Positions 24,235-30,837 of a stretch of 37,961 bases of DNA are shown piece by piece. The notes under the pieces are model-generated. The model was not told the origin of the DNA. It did no database searches and was given only the letters and a program-made list of their open reading frames with translations. The translations under genes were made by a program, and so were the position numbers. The DNA is from Elusimicrobiota bacterium (GTDB taxonomy: Bacteria > Elusimicrobiota > Elusimicrobia > UBA1565 > UBA9628): the NCBI GenBank assembly GCA_027327915.1, contig DAHVWT010000012.1, forward strand, positions 1 to 37,961. Reading direction: 5' to 3'. Position 1 is the first letter of the stretch. Each line of letters starts with the position of its first letter.

Positions 24235-25193
24235 CGAAGCTCATTATCGCTTCAATAACGTTTCTGTCCACAGATTGTTTAGCGGCCGACTTCTCGCCTC
24301 CAACGATCTCGACAAGCCCGACTTTGCCAAGCTACCTGGCTCTGTGGCCAAACATCAACGACTTCAATAGGTTCGCGAACGGAGGCTCCGACGGCAACTG
24401 GTACATCGGCTACAACAATGCCTGGATCGTCGAGCTCCCGCCGGCGCCTCTGGGGGAGTTTCCGCGGGCTTTCATCGGCGCCAAGATCGGCAGGGCCAAG
24501 ACGACGCCGGACCCCGACAAACCGTGGATCAGCCGGCGGCTCTCGGGCAAGATTTATATGGCGATCTCCCAGACGCCGTCATTTAGCGCGCAACAGAGCT
24601 TCCTGATCGCCCGGGCGGCGGACTTGCCGCTGGAAAACGGACGAGAGGCGGAGTGGTTCTGGGCCGAGTTGCCCCCGGCGCTCGTCAGCTTCACCCAGCC
24701 CAATTACCTCATCGTCTGGTCCGTCACGCCGTATTATTTAAGCGCGTCGAGTTCGCCCATCCTGGCCGCGATGACCGCCCCCTCGTCCATGGATCGGCCC
24801 CGCGCCTGGAACAACCAGAGGATCGCGGGGGTTCCGCCGCGCACGGCGGAGGGAGCTCTCGAAACCCCGCTTGGCAACCTGCTCCCGGCGCTCGCGATCA
24901 AGCTGTGCCCGCCCGACGGCCCGCCCGTCTCGATTCACGGCTTCTCCGCGCTCCCCGCGGGAAACGACATCATCGTCTCGTTCTCGGCCGAGGGCCGGGA
25001 CGTCTCGCGTGCCTGGCTCGAGTTCTCCGCGGACCGCATCGATTGGGAGCGCTCGGGGCCTCTCCTTTTCCACGAGCCCTTCATCCTGACCGTCAACCGC
25101 GCGGAGCTTCCCGGGCAGGCGGCGTTCCTGCGCGCCGTCGCGAGCGACATCCTGGGCTCCGCGGGCTACGGACCGGCTTGGCCCCTGCGATGA
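24228..25193 (+). CDS. Secreted protein of unknown function
   Basis: I do not recognise the family. The 321-residue product has a Sec signal (MLAKLIIASITFLSTDCLAA, cleavage near 20). The mature part starts with a Pro/Ser/Thr-rich linker, then has aromatic-rich segments such as NGGSDGNWYIGYNNAWIVEL and EAEWFWAELPPALVSFTQPN, and ends with a region resembling an Ig- or fibronectin-like fold (HGFSALPAGNDIIVSFSAEG onward, then LRAVASDILGSAG). No repeats or catalytic motifs are obvious. The ATG lies inside the end of parB (7-bp overlap) and its stop overlaps asd by 3 bp, so it is read as part of a parAB-asd operon. An envelope role is a guess. Confidence 0.7.
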   Translation: MLAKLIIASITFLSTDCLAADFSPPTISTSPTLPSYLALWPNINDFNRFANGGSDGNWYIGYNNAWIVELPPAPLGEFPRAFIGAKIGRAKTTPDPDKPWISRRLSGKIYMAISQTPSFSAQQSFLIARAADLPLENGREAEWFWAELPPALVSFTQPNYLIVWSVTPYYLSASSSPILAAMTAPSSMDRPRAWNNQRIAGVPPRTAEGALETPLGNLLPALAIKLCPPDGPPVSIHGFSALPAGNDIIVSFSAEGRDVSRAWLEFSADRIDWERSGPLLFHEPFILTVNRAELPGQAAFLRAVASDILGSAGYGPAWPLR

Positions 25194-26305
25194 TCGTCGG
25201 CGTCGTGGGCGCCACGGGCATGGTCGGGGGGGAGCTTCTCTCCCAAATCGAGCGCCGCCGATTCCCTTTTTCGCGGCTTCTTCTTTTTTCGGCCTCGCGC
25301 GGGCATGCCCCGCGGATCGTCCGCGGCCGCAGATCGGAGGTGCTGCCGCTCTCGAGCCATTCAGGCCTCTTAAGAGATTGCGGACTCGTTTTTTTCGCCG
25401 GTTCGGACGGCGTCTCGCGCCGCCTCGCCAAGGGCCTCGCGCGCCGCGGCGCCTGGGTGATCGACGACAGCTCGGCCTTCCGGCTCGATCCCGAGGTTCC
25501 GCTTGTCATCCCCGAGGTGAACGCCGACGCCTTGAGGGCCGACCGCCGCCTGATCGCGGGCCCCAACTGCACCATGTCGGGGCTCGCCGTGGCGCTTTCG
25601 CCGCTCCATCGTCTCTGGAAGCTCCGCGAGCTCCGCGTCGCGAGCTACCAGTCCGTCTCCGGAGCCGGGCGCGGCGCCCTGGGGGAATTCGCCGGCCAAG
25701 CCGAGCTGCTCGCCAGGGCGCTCGCGAAGGGGGGAAAGGGGGACATGCGGGAAAAATCGGGGGCGCGGTCCAGGCCCAAGGCCGAGCGCCCTCCCGGCCC
25801 TCGGGAGATGTGTTGGCCCGGCGGGGCGCCGTTGTTTCCGAAGCCTCGGTTTCTTTCCGCCCCGATCGCCGGAAACGTCATCCCGCAAGTGGGCCCCTTT
25901 GATCTTCTGGGCCGCTCCGAGGAGGAAATCAAGGTCGCCTCGGAGCTCGCCAAGGTCCTGGGCGCGCCGGGGATCAAGACGAGCGTCACGGCCGTCCGGG
26001 TGCCGACGATCCGCGGGCATGCCCTCGCCTGCTGGGCTCGCTTCCATGGGCCCGCCGACGAAGCCATGGCGCGAAGGCGCCTGCGGCGCGCCCCCGGAAT
26101 AAAGCTCCACGAAGGCTCTCTCTACCCGACGCCTCTTGCCGCCGCGGGGTCGGATCCCGTCCACGTGGGGCGGCTGCGGCGAGGCGTCGACGGGCGAGAG
26201 CTCTGCCTCTGGATCGTCTCGGACAACCTGCTCAAGGGCGCGGCCTTGAACGCCGTCCAGATCGCCGAGGAGATCCTGCGCCGCGGTTGGCTGGCGCGCC
26301 GCTGA
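25190..26305 (+). CDS. asd: Aspartate-semialdehyde dehydrogenase with a repeat-derived insertion
   Basis: This 371-residue enzyme makes aspartate semialdehyde from aspartyl phosphate with NADPH, for lysine, threonine, methionine and diaminopimelate. Motifs: GVVGATGMVGGELL (4-17), DDSSAFRLDPEVPLVIPEVN (92-111), the nucleophile in GPNCTMSG (C127), SYQSVSGAGRGAL (152-164), NVIPQVGPF, and TIRGHALACW with the catalytic His. Between the SGAG and NVIP motifs the loop is about 25 residues longer than usual. Residues 193-213 are encoded by a 62-bp element also found inside the TPR gene at 37.2 kb. The loop is variable in the family, so activity may survive. The stop is nine bases from the convergent response regulator. 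Confidence 0.92.
   Translation: MIVGVVGATGMVGGELLSQIERRRFPFSRLLLFSASRGHAPRIVRGRRSEVLPLSSHSGLLRDCGLVFFAGSDGVSRRLAKGLARRGAWVIDDSSAFRLDPEVPLVIPEVNADALRADRRLIAGPNCTMSGLAVALSPLHRLWKLRELRVASYQSVSGAGRGALGEFAGQAELLARALAKGGKGDMREKSGARSRPKAERPPGPREMCWPGGAPLFPKPRFLSAPIAGNVIPQVGPFDLLGRSEEEIKVASELAKVLGAPGIKTSVTAVRVPTIRGHALACWARFHGPADEAMARRRLRRAPGIKLHEGSLYPTPLAAAGSDPVHVGRLRRGVDGRELCLWIVSDNLLKGAALNAVQIAEEILRRGWLARR
25766..25827 (+). repeat. 62-bp dispersed repeat inside asd (copy A)
   Basis: Aligns without gaps to the complement of 37176-37237 with 6 mismatches in 62 bases. The most conserved block is GATGTGTTGGCCCGGC. In asd it is read as RSRPKAERPPGPREMCWPGG. It begins exactly on a codon boundary. Confidence 0.85.
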
Positions 26306-26314
26306 TCCCCGCGG

Positions 26315-26677
26315 CTACTTGAGCAGCCGGCGGATCTTCCTGTCGAGATCGTCGGGCAGATACGGCTTGCGGATGAAGTCCGAGGCCCCGGCATCGAGGG
26401 CGTCCTGGATCGTCTCCTCCTCGCCCAGGCCGCTCGTCGCCAGGATGGGCAGGGAGTCGAGGCCCTCGCGCCCCCGTATCCAGCGGCAAAGCTCGATGCC
26501 GTTGCCGTCCGGGAGGAGAAGGTCGATGAGCGCGATGTCGGGGCGATGGCGGTCCAGCCAGGACCGCGCCGCCGCCATGCCGTCGACGGCGTGGGGGGAA
26601 TAGCCCAGCTTCTTGAGCGCCGCGACGGCCATCTCGCGGAAGAGTTGGTCGTCGTCCACGACCAGGATGGATTTCAG
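26315..26677 (-). CDS. Single-domain response regulator (likely CTG start)
   Basis: This 120-residue receiver domain has no output domain. With the CTG at 26677 as start it reads MKSILVVDDDQLFREMA, giving the complete first strand and acidic pocket (D8-D10), the phosphorylation site D52 in ALIDLLLPDGNG, T81 in LATSGLG and K104 in IRKPY. A GTG at 26659 is canonical but would remove the first strand. AAGGGAG (26693-26687) lies nine bases before the CTG, one of the better Shine-Dalgarno matches in the window, supporting the unusual start. It is the last gene of the ExbBD/TonB cluster, right after the HAMP protein, and suggests phospho-control of that machine. No kinase is adjacent. Confidence 0.82.
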   Translation of the reverse strand: MKSILVVDDDQLFREMAVAALKKLGYSPHAVDGMAAARSWLDRHRPDIALIDLLLPDGNGIELCRWIRGREGLDSLPILATSGLGEEETIQDALDAGASDFIRKPYLPDDLDRKIRRLLK

Positions 26678-26681
26678 GAGC

Positions 26682-27254
26682 TCAGACTCCCTTCGCGAAA
26701 TGCGACCCGATCAGCGATATCTTGGCCTTGGCCTCGTTGACGAGCCGGCCCAGCTCCTCCTTGTTCTTGACGGATCCATCGGCGGAGGCGAGCCTCTCGC
26801 GCAGCCGCGCCAGCAGTTCCTCGGCCTCTCGGGCGGCGGCCGCGTCGCGGCGCGCGACATGGCGCAGGCTTTGAAGCATCAGGTTGAAGTCCGCGGCGTG
26901 GTCCTGAAGCAGGTCCCGGCGCCGGGGCATGATGTCCTCGTCGAGATCGCCCCGGGTGATCGCGTGCATGGCCTGGCGCATGCGCCAGAGAGGGCCCGCG
27001 ATCTTGTTGGAGAGGTAGCTTCCGAAGGCGAAATTGGCGGCGATCATGGGAAGGAAAGTCCACGCCGCGATCTTGAAGAAATCCCACACGATCTCGGGCC
27101 GGCGCCAGTCCCCGGCGATCTCGATCGCCTTCGAGAACCCCCAGCCGACCAGGGCCCCCTCGACCGTGACGAAAAGAATCAGGTAGGCGATGATCGGGAA
27201 TTGCAACTCCGGGTCGACGTAGAGTTTTCGTCTCATGGCCACGCTGGCGTTCAC
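26682..27254 (-). CDS. HAMP-domain membrane protein without output domain
   Basis: The 190-residue protein has two hydrophobic helices (about 20-40, FPIIAYLILFVTVEGALVGW, and 60-83), a short loop between them, and a HAMP-like segment (about 84-135) with PLWRMRQAMHAITRGDLDED. A charged, heptad-like C-terminal helix follows (REAEELLARLRERL). No kinase, cyclase or methyl-accepting domain is present, so it may pass a signal by contact. The GTG at 27254 overlaps the upstream stop (GTGA) and implies translational coupling; an ATG at 27236 is the alternative. It sits between an exported FlgD/OmpA-like protein and a response regulator. Confidence 0.75.
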   Translation of the reverse strand: MNASVAMRRKLYVDPELQFPIIAYLILFVTVEGALVGWGFSKAIEIAGDWRRPEIVWDFFKIAAWTFLPMIAANFAFGSYLSNKIAGPLWRMRQAMHAITRGDLDEDIMPRRRDLLQDHAADFNLMLQSLRHVARRDAAAAREAEELLARLRERLASADGSVKNKEELGRLVNEAKAKISLIGSHFAKGV

Positions 27255-28237
27255 CGGTTAAGGACTAGAATCTCGATGCGCTCCTTCAAATCGGGCGTCC
27301 CGGGGAAGGACCGGGCGAGAACCTTCTCGGACGGGACGAGCAGGCGCGAGGCCAGGGCCTTGGCGCAAAGCCTCGAGAAATCACCCACGGTCCGCGGGTC
27401 GGAATCGAGGGAGTACGCCCCCACCTCGAAGTTGTATCCCGGATAAAACCGCTGGATGATCCCGGCGGCTTCCCTCAGGAGCCCCCGGCCGAATTTTGAA
27501 AGCTTCGGCGAGGCCTGGTTGCCGCGGTCGAACATCGGCCTCAACGCGAGCTTGAGGATGAATCCCGACGAATCCTTGAGCCCCATCCCCGCGACGGCGA
27601 AGGGGCTTCCCGCGGCGGTATGGGGGCGGCCGGCGCTGTCCCAGTAGTTGACGACGCCGCTGTAGCTCTGTCCGACGTCGATCCATTTTCCCTCGCTGGA
27701 GCGCCCGTCGAAAGCGATCTCCTCGGGAGGGAGACCCTCGCCGGAGTACTTGCGAAAGACGCTCCCCGCGCTGTCGACGACGTCGAACTCCCAGGAAGGC
27801 TTGGCCCCGCGGGAACCCGTCTCTCGCGGCGGATTCTTGCCGCCGTAGGCCTGGGCCAGGTCGCGCAGGGGATGGAAGGTGCGGGCGGGCTCGTTTTTCC
27901 AGGCCCAGAAAATCCAATGGGTGCTGGGCGCGAGAGCGTAGGGGCTTGTCGAGAGGCCGGTCGTGTAGCGCATGGATCGGACGATCTCGTCGGGAAGGCG
28001 GTAGCGCACGTCCTTGCCGACCTTGAGAAAAGGCTTGAGCGGCGAGTTTTCCTTGAGGCTCATCTCGAAGGCGGGCTTGTTGCGATCGATGATCTTTTTT
28101 TCCTTCGCCTCGATCGTCACGTCGGGAAGGGCCCCTTGCGCGGCCTGGGCGCGAGCGTCCCGGGCAAGCAACGGAAGGCAACAGAGGGCCAGGGATGGCA
28201 ACAGAAGGCCGTGGAACGCTGCCGCTCGAGCGGTCAT
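27251..28237 (-). CDS. Exported protein with FlgD-type Ig and degenerate OmpA-like domains
   Basis: The 328-residue product has a signal peptide (MTARAAAFHGLLLPSLALCC onward, cleavage after ARAQA) whose core is encoded by the 10-bp-unit repeat. A middle region (about 130-205) matches the FlgD-like Ig fold: WEFDVVDSAGSVFRKYSGEG, PPEEIAFDGRSSEGKWIDVG. The C-terminus resembles an OmpA domain in layout (AAGIIQRFYPGYNFEVGAYS, then a helix, then ERIEILVLNR), but the LSxxRA motif that binds peptidoglycan reads FSRLCAKA, so wall binding may be lost. The ATG overlaps the TonB-like stop by 4 bp. It looks like a shortened sister of the 1041-residue Ig/OmpA protein upstream in the same operon. Confidence 0.72.
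   Translation of the reverse strand: MTARAAAFHGLLLPSLALCCLPLLARDARAQAAQGALPDVTIEAKEKKIIDRNKPAFEMSLKENSPLKPFLKVGKDVRYRLPDEIVRSMRYTTGLSTSPYALAPSTHWIFWAWKNEPARTFHPLRDLAQAYGGKNPPRETGSRGAKPSWEFDVVDSAGSVFRKYSGEGLPPEEIAFDGRSSEGKWIDVGQSYSGVVNYWDSAGRPHTAAGSPFAVAGMGLKDSSGFILKLALRPMFDRGNQASPKLSKFGRGLLREAAGIIQRFYPGYNFEVGAYSLDSDPRTVGDFSRLCAKALASRLLVPSEKVLARSFPGTPDLKERIEILVLNR
28161..28220. repeat. 10-bp-unit repeat array encoding a signal peptide
   Basis: On the plus strand, units in exact register: ACGGAAGGCA, ACAGAGGGCC, AGGGATGGCA, ACAGAAGGCC, GTGGAACGCT (28171-28220), preceded by GCAAGCA. Read on the minus strand it encodes AAFHGLLLPSLALCCLPLLA, the signal core of the exported protein. It shares TGGCAACAGAAGGCC with 11096-11110. 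Confidence 0.8.
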
Positions 28238-29331
28238 TTGAGCCTGAACCTGAAAGTGACGAATCCCCATTGAGCCTCCTCGCTGCCGGGCAACGGCGCG
28301 AAAACCCACTTCTTGATGGCTTCCTCGCAAAGCTTGTCGAGCTTGGGATACCCGGAGGTCCTCTCCACGGACATCTTGCCCAACACGGAGCCGTCCGGCC
28401 CGACGAAGAAGCGCAAAACGACGTCGGCCTCGACGCCCTGGGCCTTGGCCCACTCGGGATAGGCGGGCAGGTAGGAGGAAAGGACCTTCCTCTTGGCCAA
28501 AGGCCCGCTGATCTCGACGGCTTTCGGCTTTCCATCGGCCTTGGCCAGCTTTTCCTCGGCGGCGGCCTTGGGCGCGGGGGGAAGCTTGACGGGGGCCGCC
28601 GCCGGGCGCGGCGCCGTCGCCAGGCTGATGGCATGGCCCCGGGAATAGCCGACCGGCAGGGAGGGAGAGGAGCGCGCGGAAAACTGCCGGCTCAAATCGA
28701 GAGCCGAAGCCGCCGGGGCCTCGGCGGGAGCCGCCGCCGGGGCGGCTTTCGCCGTCGGCATGTCGGCCATGGCGGGAGCGTAGGCCCGGCCCGGGTTGAT
28801 CCGGATATGCGGTTCCCGCGCCACCGCGACCCTTCCCACCGCGTCAAGGGAGATCTTCGACTCTTCCTTCATCGGGGCGAGATCGGAGAGCTTGGGCCGC
28901 CGGGGGGCTTCCATGTCGGTGAGCTGTTTGTCCTGGGGCAGGCGGGCAAGCTTGAGGTCCAGCGGCTTTTCCTGGGACGACGCCATTTTCTTGTCGATGT
29001 CGAGCTTCGGCATCGAGACATCCTTCAACTGGGGCTTGATTTTGTCGAGCGGCATGTCCTTGGGCATGACGGGCTCGGGAGGCTTCGGCCGATTGAAGAC
29101 GGGAAGCGCCATGCGGATGAGGTCGGCCAGGTTCTTCGGCGCCTGCATGGCGGGCGCGGGGGCCGCCGGAACGGCCTCCTCGGGCTTGAGATCGATGAAG
29201 TCGACCTTCGTGAGGACGACGTTCTGCTCCTGCTTTTGATGATTGAGCACTAAATACGACCCGAACAGGGCCGCGTGGAAGCCGATCGAGATGAAGGCCG
29301 AGCGCTCGATGCGGGCGAAATCGGAGATCAT
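28234..29331 (-). CDS. TonB-like energy transducer
   Basis: This 365-residue protein has one N-terminal membrane helix (about 11-30, AFISIGFHAALFGSYLVLNH), a long Pro/Ala/Lys-rich periplasmic region (50-260) with repeated short linear stretches, and a C-terminal TonB domain (about 285-365): YPEWAKAQGVEADVVLRFFV, GPDGSVLGKMSVERTSGYP, and WVFAPLPGS. It is thus able to span the periplasm and transmit ExbB/ExbD force to an outer-membrane or periplasmic partner. No TonB-dependent receptor lies in the cluster; the neighbours are Ig/OmpA and TPR proteins, which points to a Tol- or Glt-like role. It starts 19 bases after the second exbD. Confidence 0.85.
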   Translation of the reverse strand: MISDFARIERSAFISIGFHAALFGSYLVLNHQKQEQNVVLTKVDFIDLKPEEAVPAAPAPAMQAPKNLADLIRMALPVFNRPKPPEPVMPKDMPLDKIKPQLKDVSMPKLDIDKKMASSQEKPLDLKLARLPQDKQLTDMEAPRRPKLSDLAPMKEESKISLDAVGRVAVAREPHIRINPGRAYAPAMADMPTAKAAPAAAPAEAPAASALDLSRQFSARSSPSLPVGYSRGHAISLATAPRPAAAPVKLPPAPKAAAEEKLAKADGKPKAVEISGPLAKRKVLSSYLPAYPEWAKAQGVEADVVLRFFVGPDGSVLGKMSVERTSGYPKLDKLCEEAIKKWVFAPLPGSEEAQWGFVTFRFRLK

Positions 29332-29350
29332 GAGACGAAATCATCCCGGC

Positions 29351-29767
29351 TCATGGAGCCGCCCGCTTCTTCTGCTCCGTCGCGATCGCGATCGCCTTGG
29401 CGCCGGCGTCCTTGGCGATCTTGAGGGCCTTCAACGCGAGGCCATGCAGGGCCTCCTTGTCCGCCCGGATGATCACGTAATGATCGGGGCTGCCCTCGAC
29501 CGCGTCCCGCAGGCCCGCCTTGACCTGATCGAACGTCATCGTCTCCTGGTTGAGGGCCCATTGCCCGTCCTTCGTGATCGTGATCGTGACGTTCTGCCGC
29601 TCCTTGCCCTCGGCGGTCGTCGCCTTGGGGAGATCGACGGAGAGGGTCGGCTGGAGAAGAAGCGGCGCCGTGACCATGAAAATGATGACGAGGACCAGGC
29701 AGACGTCGACCAAGGGAGTGATGTTGATCCCCGTGATCCCGTCGCCGGAGGCTTCCTGGATGGCCAT
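29351..29767 (-). CDS. exbD: ExbD/TolR-type protein, second copy
   Basis: The 138-residue protein has one membrane helix near the N-terminus with the conserved motor aspartate (D21 in NITPLVDVCLVLVIIFMV), and a periplasmic ExbD domain ending ALKALKIAKDAGAKAIAIAT. It works with ExbB to turn proton flow into mechanical work. GGGGAAAGGG lies just upstream of the ATG. It differs strongly from the first copy outside the helix, so the two may form a mixed pair as AglQ and AglS do in Myxococcus. Confidence 0.92.
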   Translation of the reverse strand: MAIQEASGDGITGINITPLVDVCLVLVIIFMVTAPLLLQPTLSVDLPKATTAEGKERQNVTITITKDGQWALNQETMTFDQVKAGLRDAVEGSPDHYVIIRADKEALHGLALKALKIAKDAGAKAIAIATEQKKRAAP

Positions 29768-29781
29768 CCCTTTCCCCGATC

Positions 29782-30186
29782 CTACTCCGGGTTGATGATC
29801 GCGAGCTTGCGCGCCCCGTTTTGCCGCGAGTCATCCAAAATCTCGACCACCTGTCCGACCTTGGCCTCCGGCGCGGCCTTGATGCTCACGAGGCGGTCGG
29901 CGCTGCGGCCGATCGCCTCCTTGAGAGCCGCGGGAAGCCCCTGCCACGACACGCGGCGCCCGTCGACGGTCAGCGTCCCTTTCTTGTCGAGCCCGACCGA
30001 GACGTTCTTCTTGAGCGCCGCGCGGCCCTTGGCGGCCCCGGCCTTCGAGGAGGCGATGTCGATGCCCGCCTGCAAGACGAGAGGCGCCAGCACCATGAAG
30101 ATGATCACGAGCACGAGGCAAACGTCGACGAGCGGCGTCACGTTGATGTCGGTGATGGGGCCCTTGGTTCCCGCCGCTCCCGCCAT
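29782..30186 (-). CDS. exbD: ExbD/TolR-type protein, first copy
   Basis: This 134-residue protein has the same layout: helix with D21 in NVTPLVDVCLVLVIIFMV, then a periplasmic domain with KKGTLTVDGRRVSWQGLPAA and VGQVVEILDDSRQNGARKLA. It retains the proton-pathway aspartate, so both copies should be active motor parts. It starts 12 bases after the exbB stop and ends 14 bases before the second exbD. Confidence 0.92.
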   Translation of the reverse strand: MAGAAGTKGPITDINVTPLVDVCLVLVIIFMVLAPLVLQAGIDIASSKAGAAKGRAALKKNVSVGLDKKGTLTVDGRRVSWQGLPAALKEAIGRSADRLVSIKAAPEAKVGQVVEILDDSRQNGARKLAIINPE

Positions 30187-30198
30187 GGCCCCGCCCGC

Positions 30199-30813
30199 CT
30201 ACGAAAGCCCCAGATAGACCAGGAGCCTGATGGAGGAGAACTCCATCGCGGCGACCAGGTCCTTGAGCTTCTTCATGAAGTAGTTGTAGAAAACGACCGA
30301 GGGGATCGCGACCGCGAGCCCCGCCGCCGTCGCGACCAGGGCCTCGGCGATGCCGGCCGCGACGACCGAGGGGCCCCCCGATCCCGAGAGAGCGAGGTCG
30401 TGAAAGGCCTTGATGATGCCGACGACGGTCCCGAAGAGTCCGACGAAGGGGGCGGTGTTTCCCATCGTGCCCAGGATGCCCAGGAACTTCTCGAGCTTCA
30501 CGCGCTCCTCGATCTGGGAGGCGTTGAGGAGCGCGGCCACCTCGCTTTTGGACTTGGCGCGGTTGAGGACGGCGACGCGCGCGACCGCCGCGACCGGCCC
30601 CGGGGTCACCTCGCAAAGCTTGAGGGCCTCCGCGTGCTTGTTCCCCTCAAGGAGCTTTCTCAGGGCGTCGAGGAAGTGATCCGCGTTGATCCGGATCGAG
30701 CGGAAAAACCACCATCGCTCGAGAGAGAAGGTGATGCTGACGACGGAGCATAAAAGAAGTATCGCGAGCGTGAAGCTCGACCGGAGCACCTCGAGGATGT
30801 TGATTTGCGGCAT
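30199..30813 (-). CDS. exbB: ExbB/TolQ/MotA-type proton channel protein
   Basis: The 204-residue inner-membrane protein has three hydrophobic helices (about 11-32, 108-133 with NTAPFVGLFGTVVGIIKAF, and 146-170 with EALVATAAGLAVAIPSVVFYNYF), the MotA/TolQ/ExbB fold. The TLGTVxG-like GLFGTVVGI and the Ala/Gly-rich third helix are the family hallmarks. AAGGAG lies three bases before the ATG, and a purine-rich run extends behind it, one of the clearest Shine-Dalgarno matches here. It opens the motor part of the operon, 24 bases after the OmpA gene stop. Confidence 0.93.
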   Translation of the reverse strand: MPQINILEVLRSSFTLAILLLCSVVSITFSLERWWFFRSIRINADHFLDALRKLLEGNKHAEALKLCEVTPGPVAAVARVAVLNRAKSKSEVAALLNASQIEERVKLEKFLGILGTMGNTAPFVGLFGTVVGIIKAFHDLALSGSGGPSVVAAGIAEALVATAAGLAVAIPSVVFYNYFMKKLKDLVAAMEFSSIRLLVYLGLS

Positions 30814-30837
30814 GGTCTCCTTTTCCTTTTTTTAGTT

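Noticed and set aside
28234-30813. Iron-siderophore TonB uptake system
   Set aside because: ExbB, ExbD and TonB alone would suggest it, but there is no TonB-dependent receptor or ABC uptake gene, and the co-transcribed genes are OmpA/Ig, TPR and signalling proteins.
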